Shown here: in pieces, positions 17,303-25,228 of the stretch
Position numbering within the stretch: position 1 is the stretch's first letter
How the letters are laid out: the number at the start of each line of letters is the position of its first letter
Source of the DNA: Streptomyces narbonensis
GTDB lineage: Bacteria > Actinomycetota > Actinomycetes > Streptomycetales > Streptomycetaceae
Assembly (NCBI RefSeq): GCF_014649015.1
Contig: NZ_BMSF01000003.1
Location: 434,001-498,000, forward strand
Direction: 5' to 3'
DNA length: 64,000 nt
The notes under the pieces: model-generated
Told to the model about the DNA's origin: nothing
Database searches by the model: none
What the model saw: only the letters and a program-made list of their open reading frames with translations
Translations under genes and position numbers: made by a program

Positions 17303-18049
17303 ATGAGGACTCCCTACGTGACTCAGGCGGCTTTCGCCCCTGCCGAGACGCTCCGACTCCAGCCGTACACCGACCACTGCCGCGTCATCGCCGACGAAGG
17401 CGCTCATGTGGTCATCGGCGTCTCTCCGGGAAACAGTTATTTCACCGCCCAGCGACTGCGCGAGCTGACGCGCTGGGGCTTGGACCACTTCGATCAGGTC
17501 GATCTCGTCTACACCGATCTGCATGTCGCCGACATGTACGAGTCGCTGGGGTACGGGGCCGACGAGGCACGGCGGAAGGCCGTCAAGAACCTGCGGGGGG
17601 TGCGGGCCAAGGTCGGAGCGGCGGCGGCCGAGGCCGATCCCACCGGGGTACGGGTACGGGGCCGCGGGATGTCCGAGTTCCAGGACGTGCCGGCGTACCA
17701 GGAACTGCACCGCCAGGTCGTGGCGGCCGTCGCCGGGGACCCGGTGGTCCGGGAGACCTGTGACGCGCTCACCGGGATCTTCCTGGCCGGGAAGCTGACG
17801 GCGGGGCAGGAGGCGAGCGATCTCCAGAAGGAGGTGTGCCGGGCGTACATCTGTGCCGAGGTGCCGCTGTTCCTGGACACGCCCGCGATCCTCGGGGTGC
17901 CGTCCTCGCTCAACTGCTACCACCAGGCCCTGCCGCTGGCCGACCTGCTCTACGCCCGGGGTACCGGGCTGCGTGCCTCCCGCAACCAGGGGCACGGCAT
18001 CCTCACGCCCGTCGACGCCGACGCGTCCGCCGAAGGAGACCCCCGATGA
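17303..18049 (+). CDS. tRNA-dependent cyclodipeptide synthase (NYH type, Rv2275-like)
   Basis: Uses two aminoacyl-tRNAs to make a diketopiperazine in the cytoplasm. The protein has 248 residues with a class-I-aaRS-like Rossmann fold. The nucleophile Ser is S41 and N44 follows in GVSPGNSYF. The catalytic Y182 and E186 lie in YICAEVPLFLDTP, and Y206-H207 in CYHQALPL mark the NYH subfamily. Compared from memory with M. tuberculosis Rv2275, long runs agree (ARRKAVKN-RGVRAK; APLFLDTPAILGVPSSLNCYHQ with one change), so cyclo(Tyr-Tyr) is the likely product. The start is uncertain: a GTG at 17318 has a better-placed GAGGAC. It overlaps the P450 gene by ATGA. Confidence 0.93.
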   Translation: MRTPYVTQAAFAPAETLRLQPYTDHCRVIADEGAHVVIGVSPGNSYFTAQRLRELTRWGLDHFDQVDLVYTDLHVADMYESLGYGADEARRKAVKNLRGVRAKVGAAAAEADPTGVRVRGRGMSEFQDVPAYQELHRQVVAAVAGDPVVRETCDALTGIFLAGKLTAGQEASDLQKEVCRAYICAEVPLFLDTPAILGVPSSLNCYHQALPLADLLYARGTGLRASRNQGHGILTPVDADASAEGDPR

Positions 18050-19242
18050 CCGTGGTCATGACCAACGAGCCGACCGCGTTCCCCTTCGACTGGGACGGGA
18101 CCCGGCTGCCCGCCGAGATCGAGGCGCTGCGCGACGAGCCGGTCCGTAAGGTCCGCACGATCGCCGGGGCCGAGGCCTGGCTGGTCTCCTCGTACGAGCT
18201 GTGCAAGCAGGTCCTGGAGGGGCCGCAGTTCAGCCTGAAGGACACCTCGGCGCCGGGCGTGCCGCGGCAGTACGCGCTGACGATCCCGCCGCACGTCGTG
18301 AACAACATGGGCAACATCACCGGGGCGGGGCTGCGGAAGGCCGTCATGAAGGCGATCAACCCGAAGGCCCCGGGCCTGGAGGAGTGGCTGCGGGCGCGGG
18401 CCGGGGCCCTGGTGGACGCGATGGTCGCCGAGGGTGCGCCCGGGGACCTGCGGAGCGCCTACGCCGACCCGTACTCGGCGGGGCTGCACTGCCGGATGCT
18501 GGGCATCCCGGAGGAGGACGGGGCGCGGCTGATGCGCAGCCTGGACGTCGCCTTCATGAACGCCCCGCACGAGATCGAGGCGGCCCGGCTCCACTGGGAC
18601 CGGGACATCGCCTACATGACCGAGCGCCTCGACGATCCGACGACGGGCGGGCTGATGGCGGAGCTCGCGGCGCTGCGCGAGGATCCCGAGTACGCGCACC
18701 TGACCGACGAGATGCTGGCGACGGTGGGCGTGACGCTGTTCGGCGCCGGGGTGATCTCCACCGCCGGGTTCCTGGCGATGGCGCTCGTGTCGGTGCTGAC
18801 CCGGCCGGACGTGCGGGAGGCGCTGACCGCCGCCGGCCCGGGCGGGGTCGCCGGTGCGATGGACGAGCTGCTGCGGGTGAACCTGTCGATCGGCGACGGG
18901 CTGCCGCGGCTGGCCATGGAGGACGTGCGGCTCGGCGACGTCGACGTGCGGGCCGGTGAGCTGGTCCTGGTGCTGGTGGAGGCAGCGAACCACGATCCGG
19001 AGCGCTTCCCGGACCCGCTGGCCTTCCGGCCGGACCGGGAGAACGCCGCCGATCACCTCTCCTTCGGCGGCGGGCGGCACTACTGCCCGGCGACGGCGCT
19101 CGGCAAGCGGCACGCCGAGATCGCCCTGGAGACGCTCCTCGACCGGCTGCCGGAGCTGCGGCTCGCGGTGCCGGTCGAACAGCTGGTGTGGCGCACCAAC
19201 TTCATGAAGCGGCTCCCCGAGCGGCTGCCGGCGGCCTGGTAG
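18046..19242 (+). CDS. Cytochrome P450, CYP121-like (putative mycocyclosin synthase)
   Basis: 398 residues. The heme Cys is C347 in SFGGGRHYCPA, and ExxR is E274/R277. From memory of M. tuberculosis CYP121 (Rv2276), the match is extended: RKVRTI-GAEAWLVSSY, PP-VVNNMGNI--AGLRKAVMK, NPKAPGLE, LFGAGVIST. The residues that contact cyclo(Tyr-Tyr) appear kept: F170, W184, S238 and R383. CYP121 joins the two tyrosine rings by a C-C bond to give mycocyclosin. The start ATG overlaps the CDPS stop (ATGA), so translation is coupled. Product identity is inferred, not shown. Confidence 0.93.
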   Translation: MTVVMTNEPTAFPFDWDGTRLPAEIEALRDEPVRKVRTIAGAEAWLVSSYELCKQVLEGPQFSLKDTSAPGVPRQYALTIPPHVVNNMGNITGAGLRKAVMKAINPKAPGLEEWLRARAGALVDAMVAEGAPGDLRSAYADPYSAGLHCRMLGIPEEDGARLMRSLDVAFMNAPHEIEAARLHWDRDIAYMTERLDDPTTGGLMAELAALREDPEYAHLTDEMLATVGVTLFGAGVISTAGFLAMALVSVLTRPDVREALTAAGPGGVAGAMDELLRVNLSIGDGLPRLAMEDVRLGDVDVRAGELVLVLVEAANHDPERFPDPLAFRPDRENAADHLSFGGGRHYCPATALGKRHAEIALETLLDRLPELRLAVPVEQLVWRTNFMKRLPERLPAAW

Positions 19243-19260
19243 CCGTCGGGATCCGACGAC

Positions 19261-19302
19261 GGCGCTGCCCGGCCCCGGCCCGCCCCGGGCCCGGGCAGCG
19301 CC
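19261..19302 (+). terminator. Hairpin terminator after the CDPS-P450 operon
   Basis: GGCGCTGCCCGGCCCCGG (19261-19278) pairs with 19285-19302 with a single mismatch, 18 bp after the P450 stop. Confidence 0.75.
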
Positions 19303-19311
19303 CCTCCGGGG

Positions 19312-19587
19312 TCAGCGGCCGTAGCGGATCAGGGCGCGGACCATGCGGCAGGTGGTGTCGGACGGCGGGTGGATGCCGATGTCGGCGGCCGTCGTACGTA
19401 TCGTCGCGTTCGTGGCCTTCGACGGGACGTAGACGCCGGCGTCGAGGAGGGCGATCGCGAGACGCATGGCCTTCAGACGGCGGTTGTGCGTCACGTACCA
19501 CTCGCGGGGGCGGCCCGCGGGAAGCGGCTTCCGCTGGAGCGGCTTCCAGGGTTCGAGGGACGGCGTCCGGATCACGGCCAGAGCCAT
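19312..19587 (-). CDS. Conserved hypothetical protein, small and basic
   Basis: 91 residues. The central part (GRPREWYVTHNRRLKAMRLA, then IALLDAGVYVP) and the C-terminal TIRTTAADIGIHPPSDTTCR-MVRALIRYGR look like a small DNA- or RNA-binding fold, but no family can be named. An AGGAGGT site sits 7 bp before the ATG on the minus strand, which strongly supports expression. It is convergent with the P450 operon and divergent from the ArsC-like gene. Confidence 0.75.
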   Translation of the reverse strand: MALAVIRTPSLEPWKPLQRKPLPAGRPREWYVTHNRRLKAMRLAIALLDAGVYVPSKATNATIRTTAADIGIHPPSDTTCRMVRALIRYGR

Positions 19588-19736
19588 GGGCTACCTCCTG
19601 GCGAACGATGGGGTGCGGGCCCTCCCCGGGACCCTCACCTTCACCCCCTATTTTAGAGGCCCCCACTGACAATCGCCCCTGGCCAGGCAGGGTTTGGGGG
19701 GTGGTGGAGAGCGGTCTGGGGGGTACCGTGTGGGGC

Positions 19737-20096
19737 ATGGAGATCTGGATCAATCCCGCCTGTTCCAAGTGCCGCAGCGCCCTCACCCTGCTCGACGCGG
19801 AGGGCGCCGACTACACCGTCCGGCGCTACCTGGAGGACGTGCCCTCGCCCGAGGAGATCCGACAGGTCCTCGACCGGCTCGGGCTCGAACCGTGGGACAT
19901 CACACGGACCCAGGAGGCCGTCGCCAAGGAGCTCGGGGTGAAGGAATGGCCCCGGGACGAGGCGAACCGGGACCGGTGGGTCGAGGCGCTCGCCGGGCAC
20001 CCCAAGCTGATCCAGCGGCCGATCATCACGGCGGAGGACGGCACGGCCGTCGTGGCCCGGTCGGAGGAGGCCGTGCGGGACGCCCTGTCACGTTGA
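19737..20096 (+). CDS. ArsC/Spx-family thioredoxin-fold protein (arsenate reductase-like)
   Basis: 119 residues of the ArsC/Spx/YffB fold. The active-site region is NPACSKCRSAL (C9 and C12), and HPKLIQRPIIT carries the conserved Arg-Pro loop. Glutaredoxin-linked arsenate reductases usually have a single redox Cys in CxxS or C-S-K-C contexts, so true arsenate reduction is uncertain. No ars operon genes are nearby. It lies 35 bp before the MocR-type regulator start. Confidence 0.8.
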   Translation: MEIWINPACSKCRSALTLLDAEGADYTVRRYLEDVPSPEEIRQVLDRLGLEPWDITRTQEAVAKELGVKEWPRDEANRDRWVEALAGHPKLIQRPIITAEDGTAVVARSEEAVRDALSR

Positions 20097-20131
20097 GCCG
20101 TACGAGCGAAGGGGAGCCTGGAGGACGTGCG

Positions 20132-21592
20132 GTGAACGGGACGGTGGACGGCAGGCCCGGCGGGCTCGGGGTCGACCTGCATCTGGAGCTCGGCGCCGGC
20201 GGCAGCCGGCGGGCCGTGCTCACCGAGGCCCTGCGCGAGGCCGTGCGCGGCGGGCGGCTGGCGCCCGGGACCCTGCTGCCGCCCTACCGGTCGCTCGCCG
20301 CCGACCTCGGGATCGCCCGCAACACCGTCGCCGACGCCTATGCAGAGCTGGTCGCCGAGGGCTGGCTGACCTCCCGCCAGGGTTCCGGGACCCGGGTGGC
20401 CGAGCGCGTCCTCGCCCCCGCCCCCGGACCGGCCCGGCCCGTGGCCCCGGCGGCGCTCCCGTACGACCTCGTCCAGGGCAAGCCCGACCCGGGCGCCTTC
20501 CCGCGCTCGGCCTGGCTGGCGGCCGCCCGGCGGGCGCTGACCGCCGCACCCCACGAGGCCTTCGGCGTCGGGGACCCGCGCGGCCGGATCGAACTGCGCC
20601 GGGCCCTCGCCGCGTACCTCGCACGGGTCCGGGGCGTACGGACCACCCCGGACCGGATCGTGGTCTGCTCGGGCACCGCGCACGCCCTGCGGCTCCTCGC
20701 ACGCGTGCCCCTGGCGACGAACGCTCGAGAGAAGCCCGCCCGTCAGACGGCTGCCCGCAAGGCGCCGCCCCGGCCCTGGGCCGTCGAGGCCTACGGACTC
20801 CCCTACCACCAGGGGCTGCTGGGCGAGGCGGGCATCCACACGCTGCCCCTGGCCGTCGACGAGGACGGGGCCCGCATCGCGGAGATCCCCCCGGAGGCGG
20901 GCACCGTCCTGCTCACCCCCGCCCACCAGTTCCCCACCGGCGGGCCGCTCCACCCCGAGCGCCGGGCCGGCGTCCTGGAGTGGGCGCGCCGCTCCGGCGG
21001 GCTCGTCGTGGAGGACGACTACGACGGCGAGTTCCGCTACGACCGGCGGCCGGTCGGCGCCGTCCAGAGCCTCGACCCCGACCGGACCGTCCTCCTCGGC
21101 TCCGTCAGCAAGAGCCTCTCCCCCGCACTGCGGATCGGCTGGATGTGCCTGCCGGAGGCCCTCGTGGACGGCGTCCTCGAAGCGAAGGGCGTGCGCGAAC
21201 CCCACACCTCGGCGACGGAGCAGCTCACCCTCGCGGAGTTCGTCGAATCCGGCGCGTACGACCGGCACGTCCGGCGGATGCGCCAGCAGCACCGCGTGCG
21301 CCGCGACCGGCTGGCCTCGGTGCTCGCGGAGCGCGTGCCGCGGGTGCGGGTGACCGGTCTCTCCGCCGGGCTGCACGCCCTCGTGGAGCTGCCCCCGGGC
21401 ACGGAGCGGGCGGCCGTCGCCGCCGCGGCCCGGCACGGGGTCGCCGTGGAGGGCCTCGCCGACTACCGGCACCCGGAGGCACTGGGCCCGGCCCTCCCCG
21501 ACGGCCTCGTCGTCGGCTACGCCACACCGCCGGACCGGCTGTACCCGGCCGCGCTGGAGGCGCTGTGTCAGGCCCTGTCCACCGCGCTCTGA
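20132..21592 (+). CDS. MocR-type (GntR HTH + aminotransferase) PLP-dependent regulator
   Basis: 486 residues. A GntR winged HTH (residues about 20-85: TEALREAVRGGRLAPG, then LGIARNTVADAYAELVAEGW) is joined to a fold-type I aminotransferase domain. PLP contacts include VVEDDYDGEFRY (Asp) and the Schiff-base lysine in LGSVSKSLSPALRIGW. MocR proteins often control vitamin B6 or GABA genes. Residues near 195-215 (REKPARQTAARKAPP) replace the usual glycine-rich cofactor loop with a basic stretch, so cofactor binding could be altered. GTG at 20132 follows GGAGGAC. The 3' end overlaps the convergent oxidoreductase by 25 bp. Confidence 0.9.
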   Translation: MNGTVDGRPGGLGVDLHLELGAGGSRRAVLTEALREAVRGGRLAPGTLLPPYRSLAADLGIARNTVADAYAELVAEGWLTSRQGSGTRVAERVLAPAPGPARPVAPAALPYDLVQGKPDPGAFPRSAWLAAARRALTAAPHEAFGVGDPRGRIELRRALAAYLARVRGVRTTPDRIVVCSGTAHALRLLARVPLATNAREKPARQTAARKAPPRPWAVEAYGLPYHQGLLGEAGIHTLPLAVDEDGARIAEIPPEAGTVLLTPAHQFPTGGPLHPERRAGVLEWARRSGGLVVEDDYDGEFRYDRRPVGAVQSLDPDRTVLLGSVSKSLSPALRIGWMCLPEALVDGVLEAKGVREPHTSATEQLTLAEFVESGAYDRHVRRMRQQHRVRRDRLASVLAERVPRVRVTGLSAGLHALVELPPGTERAAVAAAARHGVAVEGLADYRHPEALGPALPDGLVVGYATPPDRLYPAALEALCQALSTAL

Positions 21593-22488
21593 GCGGCGAG
21601 CCGCTCCGCCTCCGTCAGGATCTCGGTCAGCCGCAGGCCGAAGCGGGCGTCGCACGCGTGCGGCTCGCCCGTGCGGGCCGCCGTGAGCAGGGCGTCCACG
21701 GCCGCGCCGAAGGCGTCCACCGCTCCTCCCCAGCGGGGCAGTTCGGCCCGGCCCTCGGCGCCGTGCAGCGAGAGCGTCACCTCCGCCGCTTCCGGCGGGG
21801 CGCTCAGGGTCAGCGTGGCCGTGCTGCTCGCGCCCGAGCCGTGGCGCAGGACCAGGTGGTGGGTGTCCGCCGGGCCCGCCACGGCCGTGATCGCGGTGAC
21901 GTCGCCGAGGACCGGCAGATAGACCGAGAGGACGTGCGGGCCGACGTCCCACAGCCCGCCCTTCTCCCGACGCCACGGGGAGTCCGCGTACACGCTGGCG
22001 GAGCCCGGCCCGTAGAGCGAGCCCAGCCAGTGCGCCTCGCCCAGGAGCCAGCCGCCCGCCGCCTGCCGCTCCTCGATCCAGCGGGCCGTCTCCTCCGCGA
22101 AGCGCAGCGTGCAGAACACCACCGAGGCGACCCCGGCCTCCTCGACGGCCTCGGCCACCTCCCTGGCCCCCGCCACGGTCGTGGCCACCGGCTTGTCGAG
22201 CAGGACGTGACAGCCGGCCCGCGCCGCCCGCACCGCCAAGGGGGCCTGGACGTCCGGCGGGAGCGCGAAGGCCACGGCGTCGCTGGCCGCGAAGAGGGCG
22301 TCCACGTCGTCGTACGCGCGCGTGCCGGACGCGGCGGCGAGCTCCTCCGCGGCCTCCGCACGTCTGCCCCACACTCCGCTGAACTCGACGCCCGGATGCC
22401 CGGCGAGCGCGGGCGCGTGCGTACGGCCGGCCCAGGGGCCGGTGCCGAGGAGTCCGATGCGGGGCTTCGCGCCCAGGTACTTCGCCAT
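21568..22488 (-). CDS. Gfo/Idh/MocA family oxidoreductase
   Basis: 306 residues. The N-terminal Rossmann motif GLLGTGPWAGRTHAPAL is at about residues 13-29, and the catalytic-lysine region is HVLLDKPVATT (the EKP-like motif, here DKP). A C-terminal substrate domain follows, with GGLWDVGPHVLS. It is probably an NAD(P)-dependent sugar or sugar-alcohol dehydrogenase; the substrate is unknown. It is convergent with the MocR-type gene. Confidence 0.9.
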   Translation of the reverse strand: MAKYLGAKPRIGLLGTGPWAGRTHAPALAGHPGVEFSGVWGRRAEAAEELAAASGTRAYDDVDALFAASDAVAFALPPDVQAPLAVRAARAGCHVLLDKPVATTVAGAREVAEAVEEAGVASVVFCTLRFAEETARWIEERQAAGGWLLGEAHWLGSLYGPGSASVYADSPWRREKGGLWDVGPHVLSVYLPVLGDVTAITAVAGPADTHHLVLRHGSGASSTATLTLSAPPEAAEVTLSLHGAEGRAELPRWGGAVDAFGAAVDALLTAARTGEPHACDARFGLRLTEILTEAERLAAQSAVDRA

Positions 22489-22640
22489 GGCCCCAGTCTG
22501 CCGGGTGCCTCTGACAGCGAGGGGCGGCGAGGTGACCTGTCCGGGCACGCCCGTAATCCGCTGGCAGGCCCCCCCCATCCCGGTGCTAGCTTTCCCCCGC
22601 CGGCCGCGGGACTTCGGTGCGACTTCCGGAACCTGCCTGT

Positions 22641-22721
22641 CAACTTGACCCGGCCCTGAAGGACCGGGCTTGGAGGTAGCGCCCAACTGGCTGTTGGGTT
22701 GACTCCTCCGTCCAGACACCC
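22641..22721 (-). ncRNA. Putative omega-RNA 3' part / right end of IS200/IS605-type tnpB element
   Basis: Directly downstream of the tnpB stop, the minus strand carries a hairpin (22649-22668: CCCGGTCC-TTCA-GGGCCGGG with one G-U) followed by TCAAG, the layout expected for the omega-RNA scaffold and transposon right end. Any guide would be read from flanking DNA below about 22645. The exact ends are inferred by analogy; expression is unknown. Confidence 0.5.
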
Positions 22722-23620
22722 CTATGGGATGGCAGGAGCGCGTGACTCACGCCCCGCGGTCCACACGGTCTCGCCTTTACGGCGGATGTTGTGGGACGCG
22801 TTGTCATCCGCGTGCATGAGGGCCCCGCAGGACCGGCACGCGAACGTCGCTTGATCGACACGGTTCTTCCGGTCGATGTAGCCGCACTCGGAGCACTGCT
22901 GACTGGTGTAGGCCGGATCGACGTACACCAGCGGTACCCCGACCCGCCTGGCCTTGTACTCAACGAAGGCGGCGAGCTGGTGGAAGCCCCACGAATGCAG
23001 AGAGGTCCGCTGGTCCTTGCGGTGCCGTACCCGGCTTCGGATGCCTGTGAGGTCTTCGAGGGCGATACCGGAGCCGGTGCGTTCAGCGGTGGTGACGATG
23101 GTCTTCGAGACGACGTGGTTGACGTGGGCGGTGTGCCGGGCTTCCTTGCGGGACCGCTTCTTGAGCAGGCGCTTGGCGGACTTGGTGCCCTTGGCCTGGA
23201 GCTTCTCCCGCAGGGCGAGCTGTCGTTTCCGGTAGCGGTTCAGGCCGCGCCCGGCGGCCCGGTAGCCGGTGGACGTGGTGGCGATGTTCACGATCCCGAG
23301 GTCGACGCCGATGAACCCTAGGGGCTCGTACTGCTCGGCCTCGGGGATGTCGCAGACGGCAACCAGGTAGAACACGCCATCGCGTTCGACCAGGTCGGAC
23401 TCGCCCTTGCGGTACTCGCAGAGCATCTTCAGCGCTTTTGGGGAGCAGGTGAAGCGGACGTTCCTGAGCCGTCCGGCCGTCGTCCAGATCGACACCGTCC
23501 CGGCGTCGTACTGCCAGGACAGGCACCGGTCGTCGTACGGCTGCGCGGCCTCGGGCCGGAAGGCGATCGGCTTCGACTCCGCCCTGACACGGCGCTTCGA
23601 CCCCGGCAGCGTACCGCCCA
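22722..23620 (-). pseudogene. tnpB: 5'-truncated TnpB (RNA-guided nuclease of IS200/IS605 type), RuvC triad intact
   Basis: The frame is open from 23717, but TnpB homology begins only near 23620 with LPGSKRRVRAESKPIAFRPE. About 90-120 N-terminal residues (most of the REC/WED region) and the transposon left end are missing. What remains is complete: RuvC-I Asp in IGVDLGIVN, RuvC-II Glu in IALEDLTGIR, the zinc finger CSECGY-(N)-CRSCG, and RuvC-III Asp in HADDNASHNI. No tnpA is nearby. The open frame extends into neighbouring DNA, so a shortened protein could still be made, but RNA binding should be impaired. Called a pseudogene because of the lost N-terminus. Confidence 0.8.
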
Positions 23621-23640
23621 CGCGGTCTTCACAACCGCCG

Positions 23641-23913
23641 GGGCTCGCCGGAGAGGTCCTGCGGGTGTGGCGTACGCGGCTCGACGCCGAGCGCCGGACG
23701 AGCGTCGTGCACCTCAACCCCGTATACGACGCCGAGGGCTTCGACGTGCGCCGGCTGGCGCCGAGCGTGCCGACGGCGGGGATCCGGGACGCGGAGGATC
23801 TGGCGGCCCTGGTGGAGATCGCGCAGTTCGCCGAGGGGCGGACGGGCTTCGCGGAGCTGGGCGCCTACCTGGACCGTCGCGTGGAGCTGTTCCTGAAGGA
23901 GGCCGGGGGATGA
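23641..23913 (+). pseudogene. 3' fragment of an unidentified gene, beheaded at the TnpB junction
   Basis: About 90 codons (GEVLRVWRTRLDAERRTSVV, then HLNPVYDAEGFDVRRLAPSV) run in a clean frame to a TGA that overlaps the next start as ATGA. There is no sensible start or ribosome site, and the frame upstream is the antisense of tnpB. It looks like the C-terminal end of a soluble cytosolic protein whose promoter and 5' part were lost with the TnpB rearrangement. I do not recognise the family. Confidence 0.6.
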
Positions 23914-25085
23914 CGCGGATCGATCTGACCGGGCTCGACCTCCGGCCGGCGCAGGTGTGGGGCGGGGTGCGGATCGTGCCGCTGGTGCGGGACGAGCCGG
24001 TGGCCGGGCTGCGGCTGCGCCGGGAGCTGTACGAGGGCTCGGGGCTCACCACCGTGGACCTCGGCGACCGGACGACCTACACCTCGTACGTCCCGCACGG
24101 CTTCGTCGCCGACTGGACGGGACCGGGGGCGGGGGCGGGCGCGGAGAAGGGCGCCGAGTCCGCCGCCTACGGGACCCTGCTCGGCGGCGAGGGAGCACCC
24201 CCGTGCGTGCCCGTGCGCCGGCTGCACCGGCTGGCCAAGCGGCGGCAGGGCGAGCGGCGGCTGCGTTTCCTGCCGCTCCACCTCGCCCTCGACGGCTATC
24301 TCGCGCTGCACTTCGGCGGCCCGTCCGTGGTCTGGGACGACTGGTCCCGCAAGGCCCTCAAGCAGGGCCTGTCGCCGCGCGCCGAGGCGGCTTACGCGGG
24401 CTGGGCGGTGCCCGGGCTCACGGAGGCGCTGCGGATCTTCGAGCTCCACCCGGGCCAGTCCGGGATGCTCCTGTACGTGGCCGACGCCCTGGCCGCGGCC
24501 TTCGTCGTCCCGCACCCGGACGACTACCGCGTGCTGCATCCGACGCTCGTCGAGGACCTGTACGGCGAGCTGGTCCACCAGTACGCGTACTTCGGCGGGC
24601 CGGTGCCGGAGTTCACGGCGCGGATCCGGGACGGCGCCGGCGGCATCCGGACGCTCGCGGACCTGCGGGCGGCGGCGCGCGCGCAGGAGCGGGCCTGGGC
24701 GGAGGCGCACGACGGGCTGATGGCGCGCGACCTCCTGGAGACCTCGTACGCCTACGACCGGGTGTACCGGATGGGGGGCTTCGACCTGTACCGGTTCCTG
24801 CCGCCCTTCCTGCGGGACGGGCGGGAGCAGCACATCGGCGAGCTGATCACCGACCACAAGGGGCGGACGGCCCATCTGAAGACCTTCCGGCTCTCCGACA
24901 AGCAGGTCCGGAAGGGCCACCTGCTGCAGCGGCTCGCGGGCCACGACTGGCACCTGGAGAAGACGGCGCAGGCGCTCGGCACCTCGTACGCGGAGATCGT
25001 GCGGCGGATCGAGGCGGCGGGGCTCGGCGGCCTGCTCGACGCGCAGGTCGTCGCACGGCGCAGGCGGGAAGAAGAGGAAGGCTGA
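23910..25085 (+). CDS. Uncharacterised protein, possibly ARPP-type, with C-terminal HTH-like region
   Basis: 391 residues, soluble. The N-terminal two-thirds is mixed alpha/beta with IVPLVRDEPVAGLRLRRELY near residue 20 and RRLHRLAKRRQGERRLRFLP near 100. The last 60 residues (LSDKQVRKGHLLQRLAGHDW, then HLEKTAQALGTSYAEIVRRI) look like a Fis-type helix-turn-helix. The N-terminal pattern faintly recalls the ARPP domains found beside ADP-ribosylglycohydrolases, but that is a weak guess. The ATG overlaps the stop of the truncated gene upstream, so it probably lost its original promoter. It ends 1 bp before the glnII operator. Confidence 0.65.
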   Translation: MTRIDLTGLDLRPAQVWGGVRIVPLVRDEPVAGLRLRRELYEGSGLTTVDLGDRTTYTSYVPHGFVADWTGPGAGAGAEKGAESAAYGTLLGGEGAPPCVPVRRLHRLAKRRQGERRLRFLPLHLALDGYLALHFGGPSVVWDDWSRKALKQGLSPRAEAAYAGWAVPGLTEALRIFELHPGQSGMLLYVADALAAAFVVPHPDDYRVLHPTLVEDLYGELVHQYAYFGGPVPEFTARIRDGAGGIRTLADLRAAARAQERAWAEAHDGLMARDLLETSYAYDRVYRMGGFDLYRFLPPFLRDGREQHIGELITDHKGRTAHLKTFRLSDKQVRKGHLLQRLAGHDWHLEKTAQALGTSYAEIVRRIEAAGLGGLLDAQVVARRRREEEEG

Positions 25086-25123
25086 GTAACACGGGGTTCA
25101 CAAACGGGCAACCGTCGGGAAAT
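25086..25123 (+). promoter_or_regulatory. GlnR operator upstream of glnII (four half-sites)
   Basis: GTAAC-N6-TTCAC-N6-GCAAC-N6-GAAAT, exactly the same 5+6 phasing as at glnA, starting immediately after the upstream stop codon. Both operators end in GAAATCCCGT. GlnR control of glnII is established in S. coelicolor. Confidence 0.8.
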
Positions 25124-25228
25124 CCCGTGTTGCGAAGCTGCGACCGGACACCGAACACGACACCGCAGCTTCTCGCAGCGCCGCGAGCCGCCGCGCACCC
25201 GCAGCAGCACGCTCAAAGGATGAGTCCC

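Noticed and set aside
17303-19242. Albonoursin-type or guanine-coupling (guanitrypmycin-like) cyclodipeptide pathway
   Set aside because: No cyclic dipeptide oxidase or methyltransferase is adjacent, and both proteins resemble Rv2275/CYP121 far more closely in the parts I can compare.
19737-20096. Arsenic resistance operon
   Set aside because: Only an ArsC-fold protein is present. No arsR, arsB/acr3 or arsenite pump lies nearby.
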